Of a DNA stretch of 64,000 nt, positions 34,804-44,986 are shown piece after piece; position 1 is the stretch's first letter; every line of letters begins with the position of its first letter. The DNA is taken from assembly GCF_007748175.1 (NCBI RefSeq), contig NZ_CP037422.1, forward strand, positions 1,776,528 through 1,840,527, written 5' to 3'. Source of the stretch: Gimesia aquarii. GTDB lineage: Bacteria; Planctomycetota; Planctomycetia; Planctomycetales; Planctomycetaceae. Under the pieces are notes generated by a model. That model did not search any database. It had not been told where the DNA came from and worked only from the letters and a program-made list of their open reading frames with translations. A program made the position numbers and the translations under genes.

Positions 34804-36789
34804 ATGCAACGCTTCTGTTATCTAATTCTGGGTTTCATGTCCGCCATTCTGTTCACAGGAACGGTATTGGCCGAATCAACTGATTCTCTTCTCGGAAAAA
34901 AAGTAGAGAACTTTAGTCTCAAGGATTTTCGAGGTAAAACCGTTCAACTGAGTGACACGAAAGACCAGAAACTTGTCGTGATCGCCTTTATGGGAACAGA
35001 ATGCCCACTAGCGAAACTCTACGGTGGTCGGTTACAAAAACTTTCCGCTGCTTATTCTAAACAAGGCGTCACGTTCATCGCCATCATGTCCAACCAGCAG
35101 GATTCGCTCACGGAAATTGCCGCCTATGCGCGGAAACATAAAATTACATACTCTGTACTGAAAGACGCTGGTAACCGTGTCGCGGATCAAATCGGTGCGA
35201 AACGGACACCCGAAATATTTGTCCTGGACCAAGACCGCAAAATCCGATATCACGGTCGAGTTGATGACCAGTATGGTGTTGGTTACATCAGAGATGAACC
35301 GAAACGTGAAGATCTGAAGCAGGCGCTGACTGAGTTACTCGCAGGAAAACCCGTCAGTGTGGCATCAACGGAACCTGTTGGCTGTTTTATTGGGCGCGTT
35401 CGAGAACCGGATGCCAACAGCAAAGTCACTTATTCGAATCAAATTGCCCGTATCTTTCAGAAACATTGCGTGGAGTGCCATCGCGCAGGTGAAATTGCCC
35501 CTTTTGAGCTCACCGATTATCAGGAAGTCGCTGGCTGGTCGGAAACCATTGCAGAGGTCGTTCGTGACCAGAGAATGCCTCCCTGGCATGCAAGTCCTAA
35601 ACATGGAACATTCGCAAATGATCGCAGTTTGAGTAAAGCAGAAAAAGAACTCATCTATCAATGGGTTGAACATGGTTCTCCGGAAGGGAATCCGAAAGAC
35701 CTGCCAGAGCCACGAACATTCGTTTCTGGTTGGAAACTACCCCAGGAACCAGATGAAGTTTATTATATGGACGATAAGCCTTTCACCGTTCCTGCACAGG
35801 CAGGTAAACGTGGTGTGAAATATAAATACTTCACCGTTGATCCTGGGTTTACGGAAGATAAATGGTTGGCAGGCGCCGAAGCGCTGCCCGGCAATCGTGC
35901 TGTCGTACACCATATTCTCGTATTCGCCCGCGCTCCAAAAGGTAAACGCGTACGTGTCTTTGGCGAAGGTGACCAGTTCCTCGTTGGTTATGTTCCCGGT
36001 TCCCGAGAAGTCATGCTACCCAAAGGTATGGCTAAAAAAGTACCCGCGGGTTCTAAATTAGTGTTTCAAATGCATTACACCCCCATTGGTACCGAACAAT
36101 TAGATCGCAGTAAAGTTGGTCTGGTCTTTACTGACAAATCCAAGGTCACACATCAAGTCGTGACGGCACAAGTGATTAATGAACAATTTGTGCGTCGCAA
36201 ATTTTCGATTCCCGCCAATGATGATCATTTTAAAATTGAAGGAACCTCTCCCGCCAATGATCGTAATGCGCTGCTCCTGGGCTTTATGCCGCACATGCAC
36301 CTGCGGGGAAAGTCGTTTCGTTATGAACTCCGAAAAACTCCTGATCAGCCCGGCGAAGTATTGATTGACATCCCTGCCTTCGACTTCAACTGGCAAACAG
36401 CTTACAAAATTCAGAAACCAATTCCACTTGAAGTTGGTGATTACATCCACTGTGTAGCGCACTTTAACAATTCAGACAGTAATCTTTCAAATCCAAATCC
36501 GAACGAAGCGGTCTCCTGGGGCGATCAAACCTGGAACGAAATGATGATCGGATATTTCAACGTGGCAATTCCTATCGAAAATGCAACAGTCGAAAGTGAA
36601 TACAAGTCTGTTGCCTTCAAACTCGTTCGCCGCCGCGATAAAAATTCCAATGGCAAATTGGAACAGTCTGAAGTTCCACTGCGCGAACTTCCCCTCTTCT
36701 TTAAAGCAGATCAAGATAAAGACGCCATCGTGACCGTCGATGAACTCGCCACGATGATCGAAAAATCTCAAACCAAGAAAAAGGATTAG
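34804..36789 (+). CDS. Redoxin - cytochrome c - PHM-like copper monooxygenase - EF-hand fusion
   Basis: A secreted 661-residue multidomain protein. Signal peptide about 1-23. Residues 28-180 form a thioredoxin/AhpC-type redoxin with MGTECPLAKLYGGRL, in which only one cysteine of the usual CxxC remains (C67). A single heme c site CVECH lies at 222-226, in the planctomycete cytochrome style, with a MPPWH segment at 258-262. Residues about 310-600 resemble the copper type II monooxygenase (PHM/DBH) fold: HH at 369-370, HYT at 424, HMH at 497-499 and the NEMM methionine at 579-581 match the CuH and CuM ligand sets. Two EF-hand loops end the protein (DKNSNGKLEQSE at 612 and DQDKDAIVTVDE at 636). 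The substrate is unknown. Confidence 0.87.
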   Translation: MQRFCYLILGFMSAILFTGTVLAESTDSLLGKKVENFSLKDFRGKTVQLSDTKDQKLVVIAFMGTECPLAKLYGGRLQKLSAAYSKQGVTFIAIMSNQQDSLTEIAAYARKHKITYSVLKDAGNRVADQIGAKRTPEIFVLDQDRKIRYHGRVDDQYGVGYIRDEPKREDLKQALTELLAGKPVSVASTEPVGCFIGRVREPDANSKVTYSNQIARIFQKHCVECHRAGEIAPFELTDYQEVAGWSETIAEVVRDQRMPPWHASPKHGTFANDRSLSKAEKELIYQWVEHGSPEGNPKDLPEPRTFVSGWKLPQEPDEVYYMDDKPFTVPAQAGKRGVKYKYFTVDPGFTEDKWLAGAEALPGNRAVVHHILVFARAPKGKRVRVFGEGDQFLVGYVPGSREVMLPKGMAKKVPAGSKLVFQMHYTPIGTEQLDRSKVGLVFTDKSKVTHQVVTAQVINEQFVRRKFSIPANDDHFKIEGTSPANDRNALLLGFMPHMHLRGKSFRYELRKTPDQPGEVLIDIPAFDFNWQTAYKIQKPIPLEVGDYIHCVAHFNNSDSNLSNPNPNEAVSWGDQTWNEMMIGYFNVAIPIENATVESEYKSVAFKLVRRRDKNSNGKLEQSEVPLRELPLFFKADQDKDAIVTVDELATMIEKSQTKKKD

Positions 36790-37041
36790 TTGGTGCTTTC
36801 ACCTATAAGCACTCAGCATCCCTTTCTGCGCTCTTCTTAATAACACAGCATGCACTGTGGTTTTGATAAAGGATCCTTTAAAACATTTGGTCAATTTAGA
36901 TTAATTTCGGTTGATTAGAGGTTTGAATACTGATTAGTATTGATGTCCTCATGATGCGGGGGGGCACTACCCACATCGCCAGACCAGACAAATAGCTAAA
37001 ATTGCTATTGAGCTCCCTAGGATCCTTCCGTAACCAGTGCA
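36790..37041. other. Intergenic, 252 bases
   Basis: Between two same-strand genes. Nothing recognisable; a promoter for the large WD40 gene is likely. Confidence 0.3.
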
Positions 37042-40000
37042 ATGACAAAATTTGATCCTTATCAAAGATGGCTTGGTATTCCACCTCAAGATCAGCCTCC
37101 CCACTTTTATCGCCTGCTGGGTCTGGAATTGTTTGAAGACGACCCCGAAGTCATTAAAGCAGCTGCCGAGAATGCCATCGCGTTCATCCAGCAAAATGCC
37201 TTTGGTGAAGAATTGCAACAGTCACAAAAGTTGCTGGAAAATATTGAGAAAGTCTCCGCATACCTGTTGTCTCCCCCTCACAAAGCAAAATATGACAAAA
37301 AGCTGAAAGCCAAACTGGGGATTTCTACGTCAGAGATTGATACCACAGAAAAACAGATACAACAGGCAAACCACAAACAGAGAACGTTACAATCACAAAT
37401 GCCTGAAAATTCGCAGGCAATCCAGGTGGAATCACCGTCTATCACATCTTCAATACAAACAAGAAAAAATCAGTCCCAACTAAAGCTGTTGGGGCTCCAT
37501 TTCAGTACTCGGTGGGCAATTGCGGGTATTGTTAGTCTCTTGTCTCTCACGATCATGTTCTATGCGCTCTTTATGGGTGGCAGAGAAGAATCCAGTCCCC
37601 AATCTCAAGTTGCAGACACGAAACAACCAGCAAAACCAGAAACGAATTCAGTTCAAACGTATCAGGAGACTAAAGCTCAGCAACAAAATTCTGCTCGTGA
37701 AAACAGGAAGCAAGCTAAAAAACAAATGCAAGCGATTGTGGAACCCAAAGCAGAAATCCCTTCAGCAGCCAAAGCGTTTACGGGACAATTTACAGTACGA
37801 GCGGATTCCATCAAAAAAGAGATGGGGAAACAACTGGAGGATGTCACCGTTGATGTGATATACCAACCGGGCCGCGATAAAAACGAACGGTTTGTCCTGG
37901 GGACGATAAAAACAGACGATAAGGGGCAGGGACAATTAGAGGTGAAGTTAACACCGAAAGAACAAACAGGAAGATTTCTAGTCAAGTTAACAAAGGACAA
38001 TGAAAGCTGGGAACGCAGGCTGGACGGCTTTCCGAATGAACTGTCGCATACCCTGACGATTCCTGTCGCAGTCGAGCCAGAATATTTAAATCCGGAGTGG
38101 CTTGAGCAGCGTTTGGAACAAGTTGGCATCGATAAAATGATCGAAGAATACCAGAACGTTAAGGCCCCAGATATTCAAGCCGTTTATTCTGCGCTCGATT
38201 TGTCTCGACATATTCTGCGCGATCATCCCGAAGCATTACGGGAACAATTGCAGGCTCGGTTGCTAAATCGACAGGAACCAACCTTAGCAAAGTTCCAGGT
38301 ACTCCCCAAACAGCGTATCCGAGTTCGTTCTGAATGGCCCACATTTAATCAAGCAGGCGGGACACTCATACGAACGTTCTCGGGACATTTACAAAGTATT
38401 TCTTGTGTGGCTATGACTCATGACGGAAAGCATGCCGTTTCCGGGGCACGCGATAGGTTATTAAAAATTTGGGACCTCTCTACTGGCAGACCGCTCCATA
38501 CACTGAAAGGACATTCCCGTGCTGTTTTCTGCGTAGCAGTGACACCGGATGCAAAATATGTCGTTTCAGGATCGGATGATAAAACATTGAAAATATGGGA
38601 ACTTGCTACTGGAAAACTGATTCAAACATTCAAAGGACATGTTGGTTCCATTTTCAGTATCGCAGTGTCCCCGAATGGGAAGCATGTTGTTTCAGGATCA
38701 AGAGACAAGACTGTCAAAATCTGGGAACTCGCTTCGGGGAAAATTGTTAAAACAATAAAGGGGCACAAACATAGTGTTAAATCTATTACGATCTCATCGG
38801 ACGGAGAGCGGATTCTTTCCGGATCAGGGTACAGCATCGTATTAAATCACTTTAAAACTGGCAAACAGATGCGAGTTATTAAAAGCAGATCATATGACTT
38901 CGATCAGGTTGTAATGACACCTGACGGACAATATGCCATTTCGGGTGGTGGTGAACCCAAGATCTGGGATCTCTCTAGTGGCAAACTTCTTCGGACTCTT
39001 GAAAAACCTTCTGATTATGTTTCTTGTCTCACAGTTTCATCGGATGGAAAGCAAATTATTGCCGGGTCGAATCGAGAAATTTGTGTATGGGATTTCATCA
39101 GCGGTAAATTGATTCGAACGATCAAAAAGCATATCGAAGGAGTAAATTGTGTCGCGATATCACCCGATGGGAAACAGATCATTTCAGGATCGAGGGACAA
39201 AACATTGAAACTCTGGGCGTCTGAAGTGAGCAGTCAAATCCAGATGCCAGGAATGCATTCACATGAAGTAAAATGCGTGGTCGTTTCTTCCGACGGGAAA
39301 GAAGCAATTTCAGGTGCCGTTCATGAACTGAAGGTCTGGGATCTTGTTAACGATACATTATCTAAAGATCTCAATAAAGGAGTTGGGTTTTCTAACGATA
39401 ACTGGCTTTCATATATGCCAGATAAAAGATATGTGATTTCAAAATCATACTCCCAGTTGCTAGGCTGGGATTTGACGACAGGTAAGATAAGCCACGAATT
39501 CCTACCTGAGATTGCCTTCGGGATTGTGGCAGTAATACCAGATGGAACACAATGTATTGTGAGTTCAAAAAACAAACGGACAACACGGGATGAATTAAAA
39601 GTGTGGGATCTCACCACAAACAAACTGCTCCATACACTTGAAGGCCATGAAAAAAGAGTTACTTGTCTGGATGTATCTGCAGATGGAAAGCAAGTTTTTT
39701 CAGGAGCTCCCAATGAATTGAAAGTTTGGGATCTGACTAGTGGAAAGCTGCTCCGCACGTTTGAAAAACAAATCGGAAACATTCATTGTCTGGCATTATC
39801 GCAAGATGGAAAGCGAGCCCTGACAAGCACAGTGAGAAACAGAACACATGATATTAAAGTCTGGGATCTTACCAATGGAAACATTCTTCACTCACTGAAA
39901 GGTCATACTCAAGATATTAATTGCTTGGCCGTTTCACCGGATGCAAAGTGGGCTGTTTCCATTGCCAGAGGTAATACTCTCAAACTGTGGAACCTTCATA

Positions 40001-41124
40001 AAGGAAAGTTGCTTACTACTTATATTATTGACGATATCGCTCGAGATATCACGATTAGCCCCGATAACAGAACGTTGATTCTCGGGTGTCAATCAGGCCA
40101 AGTTCATAAATTGCTGATTCAGATGGCAGGAGAAATGAAGAAGACTCAGCCCGGTCCCACAATTCTTACAGAGCATGAAGTCAAACATCGACAGAATGAA
40201 TTGGCGAAGAAGCTCAATAAAAAAATTCGCATCAAGAATTCACTCGGAATGGAATTGGCATTGATTCCTGAAGGAGAATTTTTGATGGGAAGCAGTAAAT
40301 CCGAGGTTGTAAGCGCGAAACAGTTCAAGTTATACGATGATGATCACAGCGATGAATTTCCTCAACATCGGGTACAAATTTCAAAATCGTTTTATATGGG
40401 CGTACATGAAGTCTCATATGAGCAATTTCAAAAATTTGTAAAAATGACGGGTTACAAGACCGACGTTGAACGAACTCGTAAAGGTGGTTTTGGCTGGAAC
40501 GAATCGACTGAAACCTTTGTCTCCGTTTCACCCAAATTCAGCTGGAGAGACTCAGGCTGGAGGAGTACTCGTTACCATCCGGTATTGAATGTTACCTGGA
40601 ACGATGCGACGATTTTTTGCGCATGGCTCAGTCGTCAGGAGGGAGTGCAGTACCGCTTGCCCACTGAAGCCGAATGGGAATATGCCTGTCGCGCAGGAAC
40701 GAACACGTTGTATTATCATGGAAATGATCCGAAAAAATTATCTGAAATTGGAAATATCTGGGATGGAACCGCCAAAGAAACATTCAAGACAAACTACCCG
40801 GAAGTGACTGGTATTTTAACGGAAGATGGCTTTGCTTTTACGTCTCCTGTGGGAAATTATCGAGCCAACAACTGGGGGCTGTTCGATATGCATGGAAACG
40901 TTTCAGAGTGGTGCAGCGACTTTTACAAGGAAAGCTATTACGATCAATTTGCAGGAAAGCCAGCGATAGATCCCCAGGGACCTCAGTCTGGCTCTACACA
41001 TGTTGTGCGTGGCGGCTCGTGGTATCTCTTCCCTGAATACGTTCGGTCTGCCTATCGCTCCAAACTTCCACTGACAAGCTGCGGCGACAACGTCGGTTTC
41101 CGCGTTGTGCGCGAATTAGAATAA
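37042..41124 (+). CDS. J-like - membrane helix - 13/14 WD40 blades - FGE-like domain protein
   Basis: A 1360-residue modular protein. Residues 1-95 carry the planctomycete J-like module (FDPYQRWLGIPP, FYRLLGLELFEDDPEVI, AKYDKKLKAKLG). A polar linker and one membrane helix (about 157-178) follow, then a beta-rich insert (about 245-350). From about 440 to 1035 there are roughly 13-14 WD40 repeats with WDLSTGK/WELATGK-type endings, enough for two seven-bladed propellers. The last 300 residues are a formylglycine-generating-enzyme-like (FGE/SUMF1) domain: SLGMELALIPEGEFLMGS, YRLPTEAEWEYACRAGTN, NWGLFDMHGNVSEWCSDFY and VVRGGSWYLFPEYVRSAYRS. Active FGE has two cysteines after the RGGS strand; none occurs there. 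A convergent sulfatase lies next to it. Confidence 0.88.
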   Translation: MTKFDPYQRWLGIPPQDQPPHFYRLLGLELFEDDPEVIKAAAENAIAFIQQNAFGEELQQSQKLLENIEKVSAYLLSPPHKAKYDKKLKAKLGISTSEIDTTEKQIQQANHKQRTLQSQMPENSQAIQVESPSITSSIQTRKNQSQLKLLGLHFSTRWAIAGIVSLLSLTIMFYALFMGGREESSPQSQVADTKQPAKPETNSVQTYQETKAQQQNSARENRKQAKKQMQAIVEPKAEIPSAAKAFTGQFTVRADSIKKEMGKQLEDVTVDVIYQPGRDKNERFVLGTIKTDDKGQGQLEVKLTPKEQTGRFLVKLTKDNESWERRLDGFPNELSHTLTIPVAVEPEYLNPEWLEQRLEQVGIDKMIEEYQNVKAPDIQAVYSALDLSRHILRDHPEALREQLQARLLNRQEPTLAKFQVLPKQRIRVRSEWPTFNQAGGTLIRTFSGHLQSISCVAMTHDGKHAVSGARDRLLKIWDLSTGRPLHTLKGHSRAVFCVAVTPDAKYVVSGSDDKTLKIWELATGKLIQTFKGHVGSIFSIAVSPNGKHVVSGSRDKTVKIWELASGKIVKTIKGHKHSVKSITISSDGERILSGSGYSIVLNHFKTGKQMRVIKSRSYDFDQVVMTPDGQYAISGGGEPKIWDLSSGKLLRTLEKPSDYVSCLTVSSDGKQIIAGSNREICVWDFISGKLIRTIKKHIEGVNCVAISPDGKQIISGSRDKTLKLWASEVSSQIQMPGMHSHEVKCVVVSSDGKEAISGAVHELKVWDLVNDTLSKDLNKGVGFSNDNWLSYMPDKRYVISKSYSQLLGWDLTTGKISHEFLPEIAFGIVAVIPDGTQCIVSSKNKRTTRDELKVWDLTTNKLLHTLEGHEKRVTCLDVSADGKQVFSGAPNELKVWDLTSGKLLRTFEKQIGNIHCLALSQDGKRALTSTVRNRTHDIKVWDLTNGNILHSLKGHTQDINCLAVSPDAKWAVSIARGNTLKLWNLHKGKLLTTYIIDDIARDITISPDNRTLILGCQSGQVHKLLIQMAGEMKKTQPGPTILTEHEVKHRQNELAKKLNKKIRIKNSLGMELALIPEGEFLMGSSKSEVVSAKQFKLYDDDHSDEFPQHRVQISKSFYMGVHEVSYEQFQKFVKMTGYKTDVERTRKGGFGWNESTETFVSVSPKFSWRDSGWRSTRYHPVLNVTWNDATIFCAWLSRQEGVQYRLPTEAEWEYACRAGTNTLYYHGNDPKKLSEIGNIWDGTAKETFKTNYPEVTGILTEDGFAFTSPVGNYRANNWGLFDMHGNVSEWCSDFYKESYYDQFAGKPAIDPQGPQSGSTHVVRGGSWYLFPEYVRSAYRSKLPLTSCGDNVGFRVVRELE

Positions 41125-41140
41125 GGCTTGCACTGAATTT

Positions 41141-41164
41141 GAAATGGGAATCGATTCCCATTTC
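41141..41164. repeat. Perfect 24-bp palindrome between convergent genes
   Basis: GAAATGGGAATCGATTCCCATTTC reads the same on both strands, with the ATCGAT centre leaving no loop. It starts 17 bases after the WD40-FGE stop and ends 13 bases before the sulfatase stop. It may act as a bidirectional transcription stop, although no strong T run follows on either strand, or as an operator-like site. Confidence 0.6.
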
Positions 41165-41176
41165 GTAACAGCATAT

Positions 41177-42628
41177 CTATTTTGTCGAGTTGTTCCTTTT
41201 ATTTTTCGCTTTCCTTTTCTGGTTCTTCTTCTGTTTACCTCTACGGGATTGATCGTGTGGTGCATCGACTGCGTTTTTACGTGGGAATCCTTTGGCAAGC
41301 TGTTGCTTGACTTCTGCATATGCGGGGTCGTCTGCGAGATTCTTCCATTCCATCGGATCTTTGCGATGGTCATAGAGTTCTTCACTTCCATCTTTGTAGC
41401 GGATCAAACGATATCGATTACTACGCACGGCGTGATTAAGTCGTCCATGTGTCGTTAACGCCAGGCGATCCCACGTCTTGGCAGGATCTTTCAATAAAGG
41501 CACCAAACTGATGCCATCCAGATGTTCTCCTACAGGAAGCGAACATAATTCACAGAGCGTCGGGTAAATGTTCATGAAATCAATGGCCTGTCCGCAACGC
41601 GATCCTGCCTTAGTGACTCCCGGTACGAACATCACCAAGGGCGCACGGGTGGCTTCTTCCCAGAGTGAAAACTTGCGCCAATGATGCTTTTCCCCTAAAT
41701 GCCAGCCATGGTCTCCCCATAGAATCACAATCGTATTTTTGGCATGAGGGCTGGCATCCAATGCATCCAGAACACGCCCCACCTGCACATCAGCAAAGGC
41801 CATACTTGCTAAATATGCCTGCACAGCATGACGCCAGTTGTCAGTTTTCAAAATCCTGGCATGATCACCACCCGGTTTAGCCATTCGCACACCCGCATCA
41901 GGGATATCTTTCAGATCGTTTTCCAGCACCTTGGGAAGTTGAATTTGATCTAGGGGATACCTGTCGTAATATTTGCGAGGTACCTGCCAGGGCATATGCG
42001 GCCGATAGATTCCACACGCCAAAAAGAATGGTTTCTCATGTTTTTTGCCAAGATAGTCGATGGCGTAATTAGCCATTTTGAAATCGCTCATTTCCTGATC
42101 TTTGACATCGAGCACTCCCCAGATGATTGACCCCGCACGACTGTGCGGATCGTTCAAAACAGCTAACGTTGGTTTGGGATCACCGGTCTGTTTTAAATAG
42201 TCATCCCACGAATCTGGATCAGTATATCGACCATGAAATATTTTTCCTGATCCAATGGCATGGTAACCATGTTTACGAAAATGCTGGGGCAGCGTCACTG
42301 CTTTCTGCATGACGGGTCGCCAGGGTTGCGAGTTCAAATAGACACCCGAATTAGAGGGACGAATTCCCGTCATGAGAGCAACCCGTGAAGGATTGCACGC
42401 AGGTGCGGCACAATGCGCATTCGTAAACAAGGTCCCTCGGGCAGCCAGACGATCAATATTAGGAGTCTTGCAATCGGGGTGACCTCCCAGACAACTAATC
42501 CAGTCATTTAAATCATCGACGGCGATGAACAGAACATTCAGCCGTTCTGTTTCTGCTTGGCAATCATCTGTATCCAAACCGATTGCCACGAACAGAAAAA
42601 ACAAGATACCAATGATCGAACGGCTCAT
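41177..42628 (-). CDS. Secreted sulfatase (type I, iduronate-2-sulfatase-like)
   Basis: A 483-residue type I sulfatase. A signal peptide (about 1-25) precedes the metal-binding start LNVLFIAVDDLNDWISCLGG (D38, D39). The maturation motif is CNPSR at 78-82, which requires conversion of C78 to formylglycine. The later GDHGWHLGEKHHWRKFSLWEE region and ALTTHGRLNHAVRSNRYRLI fit iduronate-2-sulfatase-like family members (choline-sulfatase/S1_7-type group). The C-terminus is a lysine/arginine-rich tail of about 20 residues (GKQKKNQKRKAKNKRN). It removes sulfate from algal or host glycans, likely outside the cell. The nearby FGE-like domain lacks the cysteines and is unlikely to be its maturase. Confidence 0.93.
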   Translation of the reverse strand: MSRSIIGILFFLFVAIGLDTDDCQAETERLNVLFIAVDDLNDWISCLGGHPDCKTPNIDRLAARGTLFTNAHCAAPACNPSRVALMTGIRPSNSGVYLNSQPWRPVMQKAVTLPQHFRKHGYHAIGSGKIFHGRYTDPDSWDDYLKQTGDPKPTLAVLNDPHSRAGSIIWGVLDVKDQEMSDFKMANYAIDYLGKKHEKPFFLACGIYRPHMPWQVPRKYYDRYPLDQIQLPKVLENDLKDIPDAGVRMAKPGGDHARILKTDNWRHAVQAYLASMAFADVQVGRVLDALDASPHAKNTIVILWGDHGWHLGEKHHWRKFSLWEEATRAPLVMFVPGVTKAGSRCGQAIDFMNIYPTLCELCSLPVGEHLDGISLVPLLKDPAKTWDRLALTTHGRLNHAVRSNRYRLIRYKDGSEELYDHRKDPMEWKNLADDPAYAEVKQQLAKGFPRKNAVDAPHDQSRRGKQKKNQKRKAKNKRNNSTK

Positions 42629-42740
42629 TAATTAGCTCTCCTGAGTTTTTAATTAAGTGCACATTTTCAGAAATTGTCGATTATATGTGGTTTGAGAGGT
42701 TCTTCAAAAGAAATTAAATGCAAACAGTATGATTTTTGAC

Positions 42741-43376
42741 TTACTTGATTGATGTATCTGCTTTAACACGATTTAAAAACTGAGCCCCCCGCATTGACAT
42801 ACGTTCTTCAGGTATCTTACATAAAATAGCCTGCCCGTTATCAAGCATGATTAATCCTTCGAGCTCCGCTTGAGGGATGACTGTCGTTGAGAGCCAATGA
42901 TCTTGTTTCATCGGTAAATAAGCAAACATCCAGGCCGACTCATTGCGGTCTCTTTGATTACTTTCCGCATTCAATTTCACAGCCCGAAAACTTGTGAGGC
43001 GAGCAGAAGAAGAACTTCCAGTCAACAATCGCAACAATCCGGGTTTCTCACGGTCTCGAAGAAAATTAGGAGTAGTACGATCGTTACCACTCCCCTGAAC
43101 CCCCTCTAATAGTTCTTTACCCAATGCTTCAGCAAGCAAAACTCGCCAGCTCACTCCCTGCTTCTGGGCATCGTTAAAAACTGAACTTCCTTTTAGATCT
43201 TTGTAATTCAAGGCTGAGATAGAAAGATAGCTTAGTTGCCCCATCACCATTGAATCGTATGCGGCTTGTTGGGCTTTTTGTACCCGGGTGATCAGAAACA
43301 TAAGCCCTGCAAACAGCAGAAAGAATAATGCAAAGGCCCAGAAAAGACGCTTACGAAAGATTTCTCGGAAATGCAT
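42741..43376 (-). CDS. Membrane-anchored hypothetical protein
   Basis: A 211-residue protein with a basic N-terminus, one strong hydrophobic helix (about 11-31) and an extracytoplasmic part. The outer domain has SMVMGQLSYLSISALNYKDLKGS, a VLLAEALG segment and a Trp/Tyr-containing middle (ESAWMFAYLPMKQDHWLSTT). This is reminiscent of the C-terminal part of planctomycete DUF1559/prepilin-like proteins, but without the N-terminal methylation motif. The family is not recognised. It stands alone on the minus strand. Confidence 0.6.
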   Translation of the reverse strand: MHFREIFRKRLFWAFALFFLLFAGLMFLITRVQKAQQAAYDSMVMGQLSYLSISALNYKDLKGSSVFNDAQKQGVSWRVLLAEALGKELLEGVQGSGNDRTTPNFLRDREKPGLLRLLTGSSSSARLTSFRAVKLNAESNQRDRNESAWMFAYLPMKQDHWLSTTVIPQAELEGLIMLDNGQAILCKIPEERMSMRGAQFLNRVKADTSIK

Positions 43377-43473
43377 TTCCTATCCCTCTCCTAAAGTCTT
43401 TTACTAGCCTCGATCCGAATACGGGATCACGGCAGCTCATACATGTGTATTTTCACCGATCTAAAAAATTTTA

Positions 43474-44874
43474 TTAGAACAATCGATTATAACCATTCAA
43501 CGCAGCCACGCGATATGCTTCTGCCATTGTGGGATAATTAAATGTCGTATTGATGAAATACAGCAGTGTATTCGCTTCACCCGGTTGCGACATAATCGCC
43601 TGACCGATGTGGATAATTTCGGAGGCATTTGGTCCAAAACAATGAATCCCCAGAATCTCCAGCGTATCGCGATGAAATAATAGCTTCAACATTCCTGTCG
43701 GACAGTTCACAATCTGTGCTCGTGCCAGATGCTTGAACATGGAATGCCCTACTTCGTAAGGAATTTTTGCCTCTGTCAATTCTCGCTCGGTCTTTCCCAG
43801 TGAACTGATTTCGGGGCTGGTATAAATACCTGTCGGAATGTCGCGAATCAGAGCGCGTTCACATTCACCATTATCCAGATGGCTGGCTGCGTAGCGTCCC
43901 TGCACATACGCAGCACTGGCGAGTGAGGGATAACCGATGATATCTCCCACAGCATAGATGTGTGGCAAATTCGTTTGGAAATCATCATTCACTTCAATCT
44001 GTCCACGGGAGTTTGGTTCGATGTCTAACGTGTCCAATCCCAGATCTTCCGAGTTTCCAGTCCGACCAGCGGCAAACAGCAAAATATCCGTCTTCAGTTT
44101 CTTCCCCGATTGAAGTGCCGTAATCACACCATCGTTGGTTCCTGCAATCGATTCATAATATTCACGATGTCGCAGTAAGACGCCGCTTTCGCGCATATGA
44201 TAACTTAGCGCATCACTGATTTCATCATCTAAAAAATCCAGGAGGGAATCGCGAGTATTCACTAAATTGACTTTCATACCCATCGTTCGCAGCATTGAAG
44301 CATACTCACAACCAATCACCCCAGCTCCGTAGACTGTGATGGAGCGTGGCGTGAAATCGAGATTGAGAATCGTATCGCTACAAAAGACACGAGGATGACT
44401 GAAATCAATATCATCGGGCCGATAAGGTCGAGAACCAGTGGCAATGACAGCATAATCAAACGTGATCTCTTCGGTCAGACCGTTGGGCGTATCGATACGC
44501 ATGCGATGTGGGTCTATAAACCGGGCAGCCCCTTCAATCAGTTCCACGCCATTCCGCTCATAAAACGTACGTCGCATGGCAACCTGCTTTTGAATCACCG
44601 AGGCCGCAGACTTTCGAAGTTCCGGAAACTCTAAGTCAATCGTCATACCGGGACGACTCATCTGACGCATGTAGTTATTGACTTCCGACATTCGCAGAAT
44701 GGCATACCGGAGTGCCTTACTGGGAATCGTTGCAGTATGTGTGCAATTCCCACCAATTTCATAAAATTTCTCAATCGCGATCACAGATTTGTTCTGTTTG
44801 ATGGCTTGCATCGCCGCCCCTTCGCCGCCGGGGCCGGTTCCGATCACTGCGACATTAAAATGTAAATCAGACAT
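43474..44874 (-). CDS. sthA: Soluble pyridine nucleotide transhydrogenase SthA
   Basis: A 466-residue flavoprotein of the pyridine nucleotide-disulfide reductase family. The FAD fingerprint is [18 protein letters not shown], the second nucleotide-binding strand is [18 protein letters not shown], and the FAD contact is [10 protein letters not shown]. The redox-active disulfide position reads [16 protein letters not shown], so the second cysteine of the dihydrolipoamide-dehydrogenase pair (CxxxxxC) is replaced by Thr. That single-Cys pattern is characteristic of SthA (E. coli GGxCTHWGTIPSKAL). SthA interconverts NADH and NADPH in the cytoplasm to balance the pools. Length and C-terminal dimerisation domain are normal. 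Confidence 0.94.
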   Translation of the reverse strand: MSDLHFNVAVIGTGPGGEGAAMQAIKQNKSVIAIEKFYEIGGNCTHTATIPSKALRYAILRMSEVNNYMRQMSRPGMTIDLEFPELRKSAASVIQKQVAMRRTFYERNGVELIEGAARFIDPHRMRIDTPNGLTEEITFDYAVIATGSRPYRPDDIDFSHPRVFCSDTILNLDFTPRSITVYGAGVIGCEYASMLRTMGMKVNLVNTRDSLLDFLDDEISDALSYHMRESGVLLRHREYYESIAGTNDGVITALQSGKKLKTDILLFAAGRTGNSEDLGLDTLDIEPNSRGQIEVNDDFQTNLPHIYAVGDIIGYPSLASAAYVQGRYAASHLDNGECERALIRDIPTGIYTSPEISSLGKTERELTEAKIPYEVGHSMFKHLARAQIVNCPTGMLKLLFHRDTLEILGIHCFGPNASEIIHIGQAIMSQPGEANTLLYFINTTFNYPTMAEAYRVAALNGYNRLF

Positions 44875-44986
44875 CCCTGAAGTTTCCTTGATTTCTTTTC
44901 ATCAAACACAACTGAAACGAGCAACCATTTCTCAGCAAACATGTGATGAATTTAAAACTACGATTAAAAATTACGAAAACAATAAA

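Noticed and set aside
37042-41124. Reading the large WD40-FGE protein as a working sulfatase-activating enzyme
   Set aside because: The active-site cysteine pair expected after RGGS is missing, so the adjacent sulfatase cannot be assumed to be its substrate.
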